Assembly (NCBI GenBank): GCA_003427395.1
Contig: BFEA01000019.1
Location: 1,667,766-1,703,826 of the forward strand
Direction: 5' to 3'
DNA length: 36,061 nucleotides
From: Chara braunii
Taxonomy: Eukaryota; Streptophyta; Charophyceae; Charales; Characeae
Part shown: one piece after another, positions 10,660 through 20,687 of the stretch
Position numbering within the stretch: the stretch's first letter is position 1
Layout of the letters: each line of letters starts with the position of its first letter
Position numbers and translations under genes: made by a program
The notes under the pieces: generated by a model
What the model was told of the DNA's origin: nothing
The model's input: the letters and a program-made list of their open reading frames with translations, nothing else
Database searches by the model: none

Positions 10660-11148
10660 TCCTCTTGTGTAACAATACTGTACATTCTCCATTCAATGGA
10701 GTTGTAATCGTCGTGACATTCTATTCGTTTCATTTGTATCGTCGTGACATCCGCAGCAGCAGTTGTTATCCCCGCATTGTGTCGAGTACCGAGTACTTGT
10801 ACCTACTGGCTTGGCAGTACAAAGTACTCAGACTGACAGTACATGCGTAGTATGACATAGTACACACGTCGTCCGTAGTCGCTATTCCTTCGTAACTTAC
10901 TTCTCCTATCAGACTGGCAGATCAGTGACTTCTGAGCGTCACCTCTTGTGTGTGAACACTGTGAAGTAATTGCTTCACTTATTATCAGACCGACAGACGA
11001 TTGCCATTGCCAGTTCAAACAGTCCAACCGGCGCTTGTGCTCGTAATGGTTTGAAGTGAGAGCTTGACACTCTATTTATCATTTATGTACGTAGTGATGA
11101 GAAATTTGAGAGCGACGGACGGATACCGCTGGGGATTCTATAGCAGTC

Positions 11149-11151
<3 letters not shown>

Positions 11152-11188
<37 letters not shown>

Positions 11189-11329
11189 TTGGTGCACATT
11201 GCTTTGACAAAACAAGACGACTCAATCGGATGGTGTCCGGAGTGTTTGTCGAAATTGTTTGGCACATGCCAGCATAGGCAGCGCCCCCACCTATTCATTG
11301 CCTGGACGGCAGCTAGCAGAAAGGTAGAG

Positions 11330-11402
<73 letters not shown>
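11152..11402. repeat. Two (GA)n tracts
   Basis: GA repeats at 11152-11187 and 11332-11402, on either side of unique sequence that takes part in the duplication at 11261-11742. Confidence 0.95.
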
Positions 11403-11404
<2 letters not shown>

Positions 11405-11742
11405 TCAGAAGAGGGTGGGGGCATTGTTGAGGACTGTGGGCTACCAGATTGAGAATTGTCTAAGCGTCACACAGCATAGGCGGATGTGCCGGACGTGCCA
11501 CTGTTTGATCGCCGAAAAAAATGAGATGACCCCGATGCTCTGCAGAGAGTCCAAGGAGTCGGTTGGGGCATGCCAGCATAGGAATCGGTGCACCGCTTGC
11601 CTCGTCTTCTTCTGGACTGGGGTTAACATCAATCACAAAGGGAGAGAGAGGAAGGAGGAGTCAAAAGAGAGAGCGGCGGCCATTATTGAAGACTGTGGCT
11701 AGCAGATTGAGTGAGAATTGGCTGAGCATGGCAGCCTAGGCG
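11261..11742. repeat. Diverged two-copy tandem duplication, about 305-bp period
   Basis: Copy 1 (11261-11483) and copy 2 (11566-11742) share, in order, CATGCCAGCATAGG, a GA-rich block, GAGGAGTCA, ATTGTTGAGGACTGTGG or ATTATTGAAGACTGTGG, CAGATTGAG and AGAATTG, then a CTAGGCGG-like end. Confidence 0.65.
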
Positions 11743-11773
11743 GGGCGGATACCTTTGCGGTATCCGCCCCGCC
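11739..11773. repeat. Perfect 15-bp GC-rich hairpin
   Basis: The arm GGCGGGGCGGATACC at 11739-11753 is exactly reverse complementary to 11759-11773, with loop TTTGC. Its function is unknown. Confidence 0.9.
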
Positions 11774-11852
11774 CCTACGCTTCCATCCAGGCTGTTTGTT
11801 ATTTCAGCTTAGAGCTATCAGAAACGCCGCAAGATGGAACGGACCACCTCCA

Positions 11853-11982
11853 CCTTTTTTGTTGTTGTCTCATAAAAAAGGGCACAGAAAACCTCTTGCG
11901 GCGTTCGAGGCCTGTGATTGGTCCGAAGGAAGCTCAAGAGGTTTTCTGTGCCCTTTTTTTTATGAGACAACAACAAAAAAGG
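11853..11982. mobile_element. Foldback (MITE-like) element with 46-48-bp arms
   Basis: Left arm 11853-11898 and right arm 11935-11982 are near-perfect reverse complements, containing GTTGTTGTCTCATAAAA and GGGCACAGAAAACCTCTTG. The loop is about 36 bp. The left flank (ACGCCGCAAG at 11824-11833) is complementary to the loop start (CTTGCGGCGT), so a second nested pairing is possible. No transposase and no clear target-site duplication were seen. Confidence 0.75.
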
Positions 11983-12040
11983 CATTGTAAACGGACAGTC
12001 GAACAAGGCAAGGGGGAGCGTAATGAGAAATGGATGGAGA

Positions 12041-12215
12041 GGGAAAGGGGAGAAGGAGGGAGGGAGGGAGGGAGGGAGGGAGGGAGAAAGGAAGAAGAGA
12101 AGAGGAGAGGGAGGGACGAAGGCTGGAAGTCAGGTAAGGCTGTAGAGATGGAGGCAGGGGGAGAGAGGCAGGGAGGGAGAGAGGTGGTAGGGAGAGAGGT
12201 AGGGAGAGAGGCCAA
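12041..12215. repeat. Polypurine tract with (GGGA)n
   Basis: A purine-dominated strand with about seven GGGA units at 12055-12090, then GGGAGAGAGG-type repeats. G-quadruplex or triplex potential is an inference. Confidence 0.85.
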
Positions 12216-12435
12216 GGAAGTCGATGTAGGGTCAGTGTGTACAGTGGAGGTGGCTCATGGAGACCTGAGATGGGACATCAGCTTTGTGTTTTCCTGCTGA
12301 TGACGACCTAGTTATGTAGTCCTGTTCAGACTTTTGTGTATGTGCACAATGTTGAGTTCTGCTCCTAATGTTCTTCTTGGAGCGTATCTGGTCATCATCG
12401 CGATCAAGTTCGGTGTTGGCATGTGAGTGTGTGTG

Positions 12436-12800
12436 TTTCACTCCCTCTCGCCCCTCCTCTGGCCATTCCCTCTCACTTCTTTTCCTCCTACTCCCTCTCA
12501 CTCCTCACTCCCCCCCCCTCTCACTCACTCTCTTCTCCTCCTCCTCCTCCTCCTCTCACTCCCTCTCACTCCCTCTCTCCTCCTCCTCCTCCTCCTCCTC
12601 CTCTCACACCCTCTCTTGTGACAGTCCTCCGCTCACTCCCTCTCTTCTCCTCCTCCTCTCACTCCCTCTCTCCCCCTCCTCCTCCTCCTCCTCTCACACC
12701 CTCTCTTGTGACAGTCCTCCTCCTTCTCCTCCTCCTCTCACACCCTTTCTTGTGACAGTCCTCCTCCGCTCACTCCCTCTCTCCTCCTCCTCCACTTCTC
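12436..12800. repeat. Polypyrimidine array of CTC/CCT units with an embedded spacer
   Basis: Runs of CTCCTCCTC and TCTCACTCCC alternate with CACCCTCTCTTGTGACAGTCC, which recurs three times (about 12608, 12698 and 12742). The composite unit is about 45-90 bp. The open frames here (Ser/Pro/Leu runs) are artefacts. Confidence 0.9.
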
Positions 12801-13330
12801 CAACCCAGTGCTCGTAATTGTACACCTGCTCAGTGCTTTCCATGTGATGTCGATTGTCAATGGAGGCCAATCATCACAAGTGCCAGTAGAGTGGGAACCC
12901 GTGGAAGACAAACTGCCCTGATGCTACCGTATGACGATTGGACAATGGACATATGCCCCGTCTTCCTTGCATCCATATCTTCCTAGCAATGAGACGGAGG
13001 ATGCCAGCTCGTTTGGATAGCTGAGAGGTTTAGACCCGCACCTGGTACACACCTACCTGACTTGTCAGTACCTGGTTTATAAACCTGTGCCTGGTGGGTC
13101 CTGGAGGGTGCCAATTTTCTATGTGGGAAGAGATAAGAGCCAAACCATGGCCAGATTCTGATCTGATCAGGACCAGCTACGACGTTATATCAGATGCAGG
13201 TGAGGACAGAATTGTGGCCACATACATCCAGGTATGGCTGTAAATGCAGTCAGATACATTTGAGATACCGCTAGTGTGAGCAGGATTCTACGTTCTGTAA
13301 CACATTGTTGAGATTTTTTAGTATGCTATG
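12800..13330. other. Gene-free stretch
   Basis: Unique-looking sequence with CCTGGTACAC/CTGGTTTATAAACCTG-like partial repeats near 13040-13100. I see no coding, RNA or transposon signature. Confidence 0.4.
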
Positions 13331-13518
13331 TATTACCTGGCTGGCTGGGATCCGAATTTTGTTTTTGTTTTTATTTTTTGGGGATGGGCAGGGCGAATTT
13401 TGGGGGGCGGCGGGAGGAGGGGAGGAGGGAGAGAGGGGGGAGCGGGGTGTAAGGGGAGTTTGGTCCTCAGGTTTCGTACACGTTGTTGTCAAACTTCCTC
13501 TGCCAACCGCACCTCTCG

Positions 13519-13551
13519 GCCCCCCCCCCCCCCTTGTGCCCCCCCCCCCCC
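13519..13551. repeat. Two poly-C runs
   Basis: Runs of about 14 and 12 C separated by TTGTG. Length is likely variable or prone to assembly error. Confidence 0.85.
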
Positions 13552-13669
13552 TTCATGCCGTCCCTCCCTTTCCCCATCCCCTTCTCCCCGTCTGCTAAGC
13601 TCTTCTCTCCCACGTACGGCACCTCCTCCTTCGCACCCTCTGATTGGAATGATCCGTCCGTGTCCCAGG

Positions 13670-13816
13670 CAGGTCAGGCCAGTTGGTACCATTTGGTGGG
13701 TACGTAGCAGGGCAGCAAGACCCTGGGGTGACCCACTTGGTGCCACTTGGGCCAGGGCCTTGTGGGATCCTTGCGGCTGTTACGCAGATGAAGTAAAAAA
13801 AAAAAAAAAAAAAAAG
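13670..13816 (+). mobile_element. Possible retroposon 3' end with A-tail
   Basis: GC-rich body with inverted pieces (GGTACCATTTGGTGGG and CCACTTGGTGCC) ending GTTACGCAGATGAAGT followed by a run of about 20 A. The A-tail and lack of coding suggest a SINE or LINE tail. The 5' end is unknown. Confidence 0.35.
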
Positions 13817-13975
13817 TGAAAGGGGTGGGGTACAAAGGTAGTAATGAATGGAGAGGGCGGAAGGGTGGGGGGACCGGACATATTTTAAAAAATAGGCCAA
13901 CTCAGCCCAGAAGCGGAAAATAATATGTAAAACACACATGGTGCGTTGGTGGAGATTTCACAATCCCCTGATGGG

Positions 13976-13978
<3 letters not shown>

Positions 13979-14037
<59 letters not shown>

Positions 14038-14128
14038 GGGTGAGGAAAGCAGGAAGATCTTCTTAGAACTTTTGCCCGTGTCAATGCTGGTCCATGGCTC
14101 AAGAGGAGAGGTCCAGGCTTCTCCGGGC

Positions 14129-14183
<55 letters not shown>
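13979..14183. repeat. Two (GA)n tracts
   Basis: GA repeats at 13979-14035 and 14133-14183 with about 100 bp of unique sequence between them. Confidence 0.95.
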
Positions 14184-14185
<2 letters not shown>

Positions 14186-15027
14186 ATGACGATGAGATTT
14201 TCAGACTCAACGCTCCCGCCCTAGCTGCTAGATCGAGTAGCATCCCATTGGGTGTGAAATCTTAGCTTCGTCACATCTGAAAAATCCATCCTTAAGACCA
14301 CTCAGTCAAGCTGCTAACGCGCAAAAGTACCGCATCCTCATCATTTGTTTTATTTTTTAATTATTTTTCTTCCGGCAGCTGGCTGCATTCTATTGGTGGG
14401 GTGCGCATCCTCATCATGAATGCATGTGGGCTACCTTTCTGGGCCAATAGAGTCAGGATGAGGGTGGTTTGTGTCGGGGGGGAAGGCGGAAGTGCAACTC
14501 AGCCCCTGCATTCTGATTGCAGAAATTGTTAATTGTCCTCGGTCAGCCGGTTAAACCACCCAGCTTACGTGTGTCCCAGCTATTTTGTTCCAATTTGTCC
14601 GGCAGGCTGGGAAAAAAAAAAAAAAAAAAAAAGCACAGTGTCCTTGGGGACCCGGCCTGCAGAACGGGAAAGGCTGGTGGCCCGAGGCAAAACAACGTGA
14701 TCTTGCAGCCCACGCCAGGTCAGCGAAACTTGGCCTGCGGCACGGCTGTTTCCCAGGGCTGTTGTTCCCATGGGTGAGGGGCCACTGACAAAGAGGATTG
14801 AATTTAATGCCTGGATCTGGACGCATTTGTGGAGAGGTGCTGACAATCGCAATTGATATGCTTATACACATCCAGATTCAGGTGCTTAATCCTATCGTTG
14901 TTCCTCGTGGGACCTCGCTCCAGCTCGGACCCCCACAAATTCTGAATTTCTGAAACATAGGATGCATAGCTATCATCTTTAGCCAAAGCCAGGTATTTAC
15001 ATAATCTTCTCAATATGTTTTTGAATG

Positions 15028-15112
15028 GGACGCTGGGCCCATATCCCAGCACGTGTTGCTCCCCACGAATAGATTGGAGCATGTCTAATTCAAAAAAAAA
15101 ACAAAAAAAAAA
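15028..15112 (+). mobile_element. Short A-tailed retroposon family, copy 1
   Basis: The body starts GGGACGCTGGGCCC and contains CCAGCACGTGTTGCTCCCC and AATAGATTGGAGC, followed by an A-rich tail at 15092-15112. The same core occurs at 18264-18326 in inverse orientation and, in a diverged form, at 16351-16480 and 31683-31800. No ORF; probably a SINE or a truncated LINE tail. Confidence 0.65.
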
Positions 15113-15209
15113 CGTGATGGATGCATCTCCACTGAGGATAATGACCAGATGGAAACGAGATGGATGAAACATCTAAACGTTAGCAAGGAATCGCTAAGAA
15201 ACGTGAAAT

Positions 15210-15328
15210 GGTTCCCGCTGACCAGAGCCTCCCTGATGGTGCTAGTGGTGCCTGCTCTTATCAGCACCGCTAGCAGCAGCCCGGGTTGTTTTTTGTAAAA
15301 AATAAAAAATAAAAAAATAAAAAAGGAA
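15210..15328 (+). mobile_element. Short A-tailed retroposon family, 3'-part copy 2
   Basis: Shares GCTCTTATCAGCAC and a GGGTTGTTTT end with the inverse copies at 16351 and 31683, then has an A-rich tail interrupted by T (15297-15325). The 5' half (the CCAGCAGGTG core) is missing or diverged. It directly abuts the LINE ORF2 fragment. Confidence 0.6.
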
Positions 15329-15923
15329 ATTCAGGAAACCTGCAAATCTGGCCTCCCTGCAATGGCAGGTGGAGCACCGGTGCCTACCAACCAATAACTG
15401 GTTGATAGACAGGACCACCCTCGAACAGAAAGGACTCGCCCTCCCCTGGTGCAGACTATGCTCCAGTGCATTCCCATCAAGGAAGAAACCAGAAACAATA
15501 GAACACATTTTTCTACAATGCCTCGGAGCGGTTTGGGTTTGGCTCTGGCGATGGTGGGACAGAGTCTGGGATCAGCTTGGAACAGGGTCAACCTGGCCAT
15601 GGGACTGGAAAGCCTTGTTGTTTGAAAGAAGGCCCTCTGAGCAGCCTGACGACTTCACTCTCAACATGTTTAAACTAGGACGCAGGGCAGTATTGTGGGC
15701 ACTCTGGAGACGCCGTTGCACCTATGAAATGGAGGGCATGAGGTTGGAAGGGCCAGAATTTACGGAGAGTATACAACAACAGATCCATACAAACATAACA
15801 GCACGGTGGGAGGAAGTTAAAGTACAAGTCAGACACACTCATACACCGAACGAAATAAAGCAAAGGATACAAGAATTCTGCAAAAGCTGGCTTGGGGGGG
15901 AAACAGGGGGGAGGTTAGGATAG
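15328..15923 (+). pseudogene. LINE ORF2 C-terminal fragment with zf-RVT domain
   Basis: Frame open from about 15321 to the stop at 15921-15923. It encodes roughly 198 residues starting KFRKPANLASLQWQVEHRCL. The zf-RVT (reverse transcriptase zinc-binding) pattern is clear: LPTNNWL, a CRLC pair, ETIEHIFLQC, then VWVWLW. This domain normally follows RT/RNase H at the end of ORF2 in plant LINEs. RT and endonuclease are absent here: an A-tailed retroposon copy sits immediately upstream, so this is a 5'-truncated or interrupted element. A Trp/Arg-rich tail of about 130 residues follows the zinc motif. It is probably inactive. Confidence 0.72.
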
Positions 15924-16314
15924 GTAGAATGGAATGGGGAAAAAGGGGGACAAGGGGGGATGCAGGACAACAAGGGGATAACCAGAGACTACAGACTCCT
16001 CTTCCATGATTGGACCAAGCTGGTCGACTCAGTCCCAATGCGACCGAGTGGCGAATTCCCGGATTTCTCCCCCCCTCAACCCCCCCCCCAGCTAACACCC
16101 TGGTAGGAATAGCATGGTATGGGGGAGAGAGATGAAAGGCAAGACTGACTGACAAAGGGGGAAGACGACAGGCCTGAGAGTCAAGAGACTGAAGAATGTC
16201 TAAGAAGAGTAGCTGGACTGCTAGGGAATATAGATAGAAACAGGCGGCCCCAAAGAAGAGCTGAAGAGGCAGATTTAGCTCACAACTAACAGTACTGGAA
16301 AATGAGTTCTTTCT

Positions 16315-16316
<2 letters not shown>
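15924..16316 (+). other. Probable 3' tail of the LINE fragment
   Basis: G- and A-rich sequence after the ORF2 stop with no further domain. G-runs at 15893-15960 may hide a frameshift. It ends where the poly-T of the next inverse-orientation retroposon begins. Confidence 0.35.
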
Positions 16317-16351
<35 letters not shown>

Positions 16352-16632
16352 AAAACAACCCGATCGGATGCTAGATGTGCTGATAAGAGCAGACACGCCT
16401 AGCACCGTCGGGGAGGCTCCATCTATTGGTGGGGAGCAGCACCTGCTGGAAACCGGGCCCAGCGTCCCTTTGATACATCGTACAATGCAAAGAATGCTGT
16501 ATGTTGTTCCCCGGGGCTGCGGTGCTGGACCCGTTTTCCAGCAGGTGCAGCTCCCCACCAATGGATGGAGCAGCTGGAGGCCACTACTAGCGGGGGATGC
16601 TAGTATCACCTCCGCTAGTAGACAGCCAAGGC

Positions 16633-16662
<30 letters not shown>
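16317..16662. mobile_element. Inverted pair of the short retroposon, T-runs at both ends
   Basis: Left half (16351-16480) is a minus-strand copy whose A-tail appears as T at 16317-16350. It contains TGATAAGAGCAGACACG, CCATCTATTGGTGGGGAGC and CCTGCTGGAAACCGGG. Right half (about 16524-16590) contains the reverse complement, CCAGCAGGTGCAGCTCCCC and AATGGATGGAGC. The right edge is again a T-run (16635-16662), not the A-run expected for a plus-strand copy. The spacer is about 45 bp. It could fold into a long hairpin. Confidence 0.65.
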
Positions 16663-16665
<3 letters not shown>

Positions 16666-17287
16666 GATAATCAAAATACCCATGCGGGGACCGCGCGAAA
16701 GAGTGCGTTAGCGGTGTGACAATGATAGTGGCGATGGCGCCCGATTGTTGGTTTGTGGTCAAGTGGAGCGCAGCGTCTAACCGTCTAACCCTGGAAGAGT
16801 TGATCCCTCAACAAGGCGCTTACCGTGCCGGGCACCGTAGCTGTGTGAGAGCTATGGCGGAAAGTGTTCAAGCGTAACCTAGCTCTTGAGTGGGCTAGGG
16901 AGCACCTCTGTGCTCTTACGTTTGGGCATCCCGCCATTCATACCATATCAACTAATCTACATTTTAAACACTGGAGGATCTGTATTCGACCTTGCTTTGG
17001 GCTGAATACATCTTACATCTCATCTGGCCAAATTAAGGAAGAAGTATCTGGCCTCATCTTCGGTTCAATAAGTTTGTTGAAGCTCGGAGGGGCTATGGGT
17101 AAAAGTGATGAAGAGCTATCGGCAGTGGCGTTGCTGCGGCAGTGGGAGAGCGCACAGCACCGGTGGGAGCGGTGATAGCTTCGACTTTGGCATGCCTCGT
17201 CGCATCCTCGAGATGAAAGCTGTATTCAAAGGAGGAAGTCCTCTGCCATCCGTCTAGTATCCCACCTCTACAATAACCTGGGCTTTA
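16663..17287 (+). other. Unassigned stretch with a 103-codon open frame
   Basis: An open frame at 16864-17175 ends AVALLRQWESAQHRWER before TGA. No domain recognised and no convincing splice pair. It could be an exon or decayed repeat. I do not call it a gene. Confidence 0.25.
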
Positions 17288-17328
17288 TATAACAACAATA
17301 ACAATAACAACAACAACAACAACAACAA
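17288..17328. repeat. (AAC)n/(AAT)n trinucleotide repeat
   Basis: AACAACAATAACAATAAC followed by pure AAC units; duplicated AAAGGAGGAAGTCCT sequence lies on each side (about 17230 and 17328). Confidence 0.9.
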
Positions 17329-17470
17329 AGGAGGAAGTCCTTTCATGCTCTTATGTGGGATATTCTTGTGCTCCATACTTGGCCCTGTTCATGCGATAGA
17401 TTCATTGATTACAAAGCAGGCTCAAAGGCAATTTCAATTGCTCTCGTCTTGCAGATAGCAGATAGAAGCA

Positions 17471-17566
17471 TCGTGGGATATTTGAATCATTGGACTCTTT
17501 ACTTGGCTCTGCTCGTGGGATATTTGAATCATTGCACTCTTTACTTGGCTCTGCTCGTGGGACATA
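17471..17566. repeat. 50-bp tandem duplication
   Basis: Two copies of a unit containing GTGGGATATTTGAATCATTG and CTCTTTACTTGGCTCTGCTC, starting near 17473 and 17516; a further GTGGGACATA follows. Confidence 0.8.
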
Positions 17567-17760
17567 TAGCTTGATTACTTGCGCGCTGGGCAATTTGTCT
17601 TATTCGTCGTACTTATATATGTGTCATGTACCTGGCTGTAGATGTAGACTAGTGTGTCAAGTGCTTTTGGCCAGAGCCGTAGGCCAGATTCATAAAGTGA
17701 GACTAGTGTCACGAGATTTGCTGGGCGTGACCTTCGCATAAGAGTTCTGTGCAGTTGATT

Positions 17761-17808
<48 letters not shown>
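17761..17808. repeat. Long poly-T run (48 bp)
   Basis: Uninterrupted T-run, probably the A-tail of a minus-strand retroposon. The body to its right (AATCAGAACCTCTCGGG...) is not shared with the other copies. Confidence 0.8.
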
Positions 17809-17811
<3 letters not shown>

Positions 17812-18235
17812 CAGAACCTCTCGGGTCTGGCTCCTGCCATTCTGGGGGAGCGACAGTCCAGTTCCTATCCCCCTGCAAGTCAAAAGTGAATACAATAGAC
17901 ACACACACACACGCTCCTCCCCATTCTGGTTGAGAGGTCCGAGTGGGCGGCATTGATTACTTCCTTTTGGGAAGGATATACCACGGAAATGTTTTCTACT
18001 TTTGCTATGCTGTCAGTCCAGAGTAGGTTGCGCACACACGACCTAGATATACTTGGTTCAGTGCTCTTTATACTGCTTTAACACAGTCTGGTTCTGCTTC
18101 TGCATGGGAAAATTAAGTATTGGGGCTGAGTTCTGGGCCAAATACATTGATTTTGGCCTGTTAGCAAGACTGAGGGACACAGATTACTGCGCAGACAGTG
18201 ACAAGGGCAGGACGCATGTTACATGTATACGTTTC

Positions 18236-18326
18236 TTTTTTTTTTTTTTTTTTTTTTTTTTTTGGAATAAGGCTCCAATCTATTCGTTGGGAGCAACACG
18301 TGCTGGGAACCGGGCTCAGCGTCCCA
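18236..18326 (-). mobile_element. Short A-tailed retroposon family, copy on minus strand
   Basis: T-run at 18236-18263 then GGCTCCAATCTATTCG, GGGAGCAACACGTGCTGGGA and CAGCGTCCC. It is the reverse complement of copy 1 at 15028-15112 with few differences. Confidence 0.7.
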
Positions 18327-18329
18327 TAT

Positions 18330-19120
18330 GGAAATTTACATAGAATTTTGAATGTTTGAGATACCAGGGCCATTACCTATCTTCGCTTTGACATACACCC
18401 ATCAACCATCTTGCCTATCATATTCGCATGCTATGGGTGTGATCCGTGAGGAGGGGGGAATCCATATGGCCACTCCCGAGTCTCCTGTTGAAGCCCCAAA
18501 CTTCGCCAGGGCTGAAAAGATGTATATGGCCATACCCACGTTTCTTTCGCCTTATGAGGGGGGGAGTGTGTGAGGTGCGTTTCCTAATGAAAATCACGTC
18601 CGACCAGTTTCCTGAGTTCTCTCCTTTTAGTATTTGTCAAATGGCGTCTCGCTTTTCCAGTGATGCCTGCGCTAAACCATTCAAGTTAAGTGCTCTTATA
18701 TCCAAATCGGCTTGTTTGAGTTTTTTTTCCCAGTCCAGGGCCTCCTTAAAGGGTGGGAGACCTGTGGAGTGGGGGGAAGCACTGTGGGGGGTGGAGAGGG
18801 AGGTGGTTGGTACGGTACGCAATCCATTAGTTTAAAAGTCAATCTCCAAACAGCATCCCGTCGGATCGCAAAACTCTTCAGCACACGCTAAAAAAATGCG
18901 TCCGAAAAATCTTTCAAAACCAATTCCTGTTGAAGAGTCCGCACTCGATTTGGGATTTCAGTCCTGATCGAGGTATTCTTATCGATCCGATGCAGGTAGC
19001 TTCCATTGATGGCGCTCTTTTGCCTCTTACAGCCCCAGGATAAGTCGGACTACCCGTTGGGTACGACAGAGAGGCTGTGCGAGACCTAAATAAACGCGCA
19101 GTAGTATAACTAGGGAGCAC
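18330..19120. other. Gene-free stretch
   Basis: Short open frames only. A repeated ATATGGCCA(C/T)(A/C)CCC motif occurs at about 18464 and 18526. I see no coding or RNA signature. Confidence 0.4.
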
Positions 19121-20440
19121 GAAACCAGTTAGGTCTTTAGAGCAAATCGCTCTGCAGCCGGCTTCGGCCGGCCATGATTAGATGGGTTCACGCTGAAGGA
19201 GAAAGCAAGGTAAGTTCTCAGCGGAGGGAGAAGAACTCCATCACGTAGAATAATCGAGGGCGATGGGTGTAAGTTGAGGGCTAAGCTTCGAAAGAGACGA
19301 AGGCTAGGAAACTTCGGATCTTAACTAGAAGGCGGATCGAGCGGATGAGGAAAGGACTCAGAGGAGTTTTGCTTTTCAACTCCGAAGGTTATCACCGTAG
19401 GAAATAGACGCAAGAAGTTGATGGGAGGGAGGTAAAAATTTGAATGAGAGGAAGGCGAGAAGCGTCGGACTCATGCGAAAGGGGAGTCGTTGTTGCCGCG
19501 AATACCCTTACAAGGGTATCCGCCCTGGTTTTTGCGAGCGATAGAAAATAGGGTGGGTTAAAGTTTAAGTATACCACGTTAGGCAGGGAGGTTGACAGGG
19601 AGGTTGACTACGATAAAGAGTTCGTGGGGCGCGCAGGTTTAAGGCGCGAGTGAATCTTTTTTTTGTCGTTGATTATAAAGCAAGCGAGGACGCCGGCCGA
19701 TCCGTTTCTATTCTTACCTTTATTTATATTTTATTTTTGATTAGACTAGGAGTTAAGGATATTTTTCTCTGGTTGATACGGTTTATTGAGTTACGCACGC
19801 GTGCGAGGACGACGGCGTCGACGGCGGCAGGATGGTAGAGCTGGTACGCAGAGTAGCGCGAGTGGCGGTCGCGGTACAGCTTTGGTAAGTCGGCGCAGAC
19901 GCTGGGCGGCCGCGCGCACGGTTGTAGGGAAGGATGGGGCTCAGGCCAGTTTCCTTGGCCCTGAGCGCAGCGCCGCACCGCCTTATATGGCACCCCACAT
20001 ATATTAGTCTCAGGCTTGGGCTTAGCCCTATAGGTTACGACATTGGGTTGATGTTACAGAAATTCGGGGATCGAGGCCAGCGGGCGTCGGCGCAGCGACT
20101 GCAGCGGAACGTCGCGGAAGGAACCGATGGGGTTGAGGGCCGCCAGGGCTATCCCCCTCGGTTTTGTTTTCGGGCGTGACGGCGGGCCCGGTCCGCGGGA
20201 CTGGCGGGGCGCCAGCAGCCCGCTGTTCCCCGATATTATTGTTATTTTATTTTATTTCTCTTTTTTTGTTTTATTTATCGCGTTCCGTTCGGGGACGCGA
20301 GACGGCGGTGGGATCGCATGCGGGGTGCTGTATTCGCGGTGCTGCCTGTAGTGCAATTACAAACTATTTTCGTGACAACGCTGGAGCCGCGCCCCGTTTT
20401 GCCCTGGGACGTGGCGCAGTGGGGGCGCGGCTGGCGCCCA
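19120..20440. other. Left part of a non-coding, GC-variable island
   Basis: No convincing protein gene. A strong hairpin, GCCGGCTTCGGCCGGC, lies at 19158-19173. The sequence differs in character from its flanks: few long simple repeats and many CG dinucleotides. A snRNA-promoter-like CCCACATA occurs at 19993, but about 600 bp from the U6-like segment, too far to be its promoter. Confidence 0.4.
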
Positions 20441-20516
20441 TGAGCCTAGCTCAGTGGGTGCAACATTGAACTGTTAAAATACGGACCTATGTTCGAGCCA
20501 GATGAAGGGGCTCGAT
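20440..20516 (+). ncRNA. tRNA-like segment with A and B boxes (tRNA-Asn-like)
   Basis: A box TAGCTCAGTGGG at 20447-20458 matches the consensus exactly. B box TGTTCGAGCC at 20490-20499 is close to GGTTCGANNCC; the start-to-start spacing of 43 bp is typical. Between them, CTGTTAA matches the anticodon loop of tRNA-Asn(GTT) in position, allowing single-base deletions. An acceptor-like pairing (TGAGCC with GGCTCG) is possible, but the D and anticodon stems do not pair. It is therefore a tRNA-derived polymerase III promoter or SINE head rather than a functional tRNA. Confidence 0.55.
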
Positions 20517-20524
20517 GAGTAGAA

Positions 20525-20586
20525 CCAGCTATTTTGAGCTGGCCTGGGGCTGCTTAGGTCCAGAAGGGCAGCGGGGCGTTGCCCCG
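20525..20586 (+). ncRNA. Two short hairpins linking the tRNA-like and U6-like parts
   Basis: CCAGCT (20525-20530) pairs with AGCTGG (20537-20542) around a 6-nt loop. CGGGGC (20572-20577) pairs with GCCCCG (20581-20586) around GTT. Both stems are perfect. This suggests a structured RNA, though expression is untested. Confidence 0.5.
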
Positions 20587-20592
20587 GTAGGA

Positions 20593-20687
20593 GTCCTTCG
20601 GGACATCCGTCAAAATTGGAACGATACAGAGAAGCTTAGCACCGCTCCTGCGCAAGGATGATACGCCTAAGTGAGAGAAGGGCCCGA
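20593..20687 (+). ncRNA. U6 snRNA-like sequence, diverged
   Basis: U6 is the catalytic snRNA of the spliceosome. The 5' stem GTCC-TTCG-GGAC is intact with its UUCG tetraloop. The central region AAAATTGGAACGATACAGAG matches plant U6 exactly and includes the ACAGAGA box that pairs with the 5' splice site. The AGC triad and the internal stem-loop core CTGCGCAAGGATGA are kept. Differences cluster in the U2-pairing segment (GCTTAGCACCGC where plants have GATTAGCATGGC) and in the 3' third. There is no T-run terminator after it and no USE or TATA element about 30-70 bp upstream. It is either a U6-derived retroposed copy, a module of a composite SINE, or a divergent variant driven by the upstream A/B boxes. 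Confidence 0.75.

Noticed and set aside
14804-15172. 122-codon minus-strand ORF
   Set aside because: Part of it is the reverse translation of the A-tailed retroposon at 15028-15112; the rest (KYLALAKDDSYASYVSEIQ) has no recognisable domain.
20440-20516. Functional tRNA-Asn gene
   Set aside because: A and B boxes and CTGTTAA are present, but the D and anticodon stems do not pair and single bases are missing; kept only as tRNA-like.
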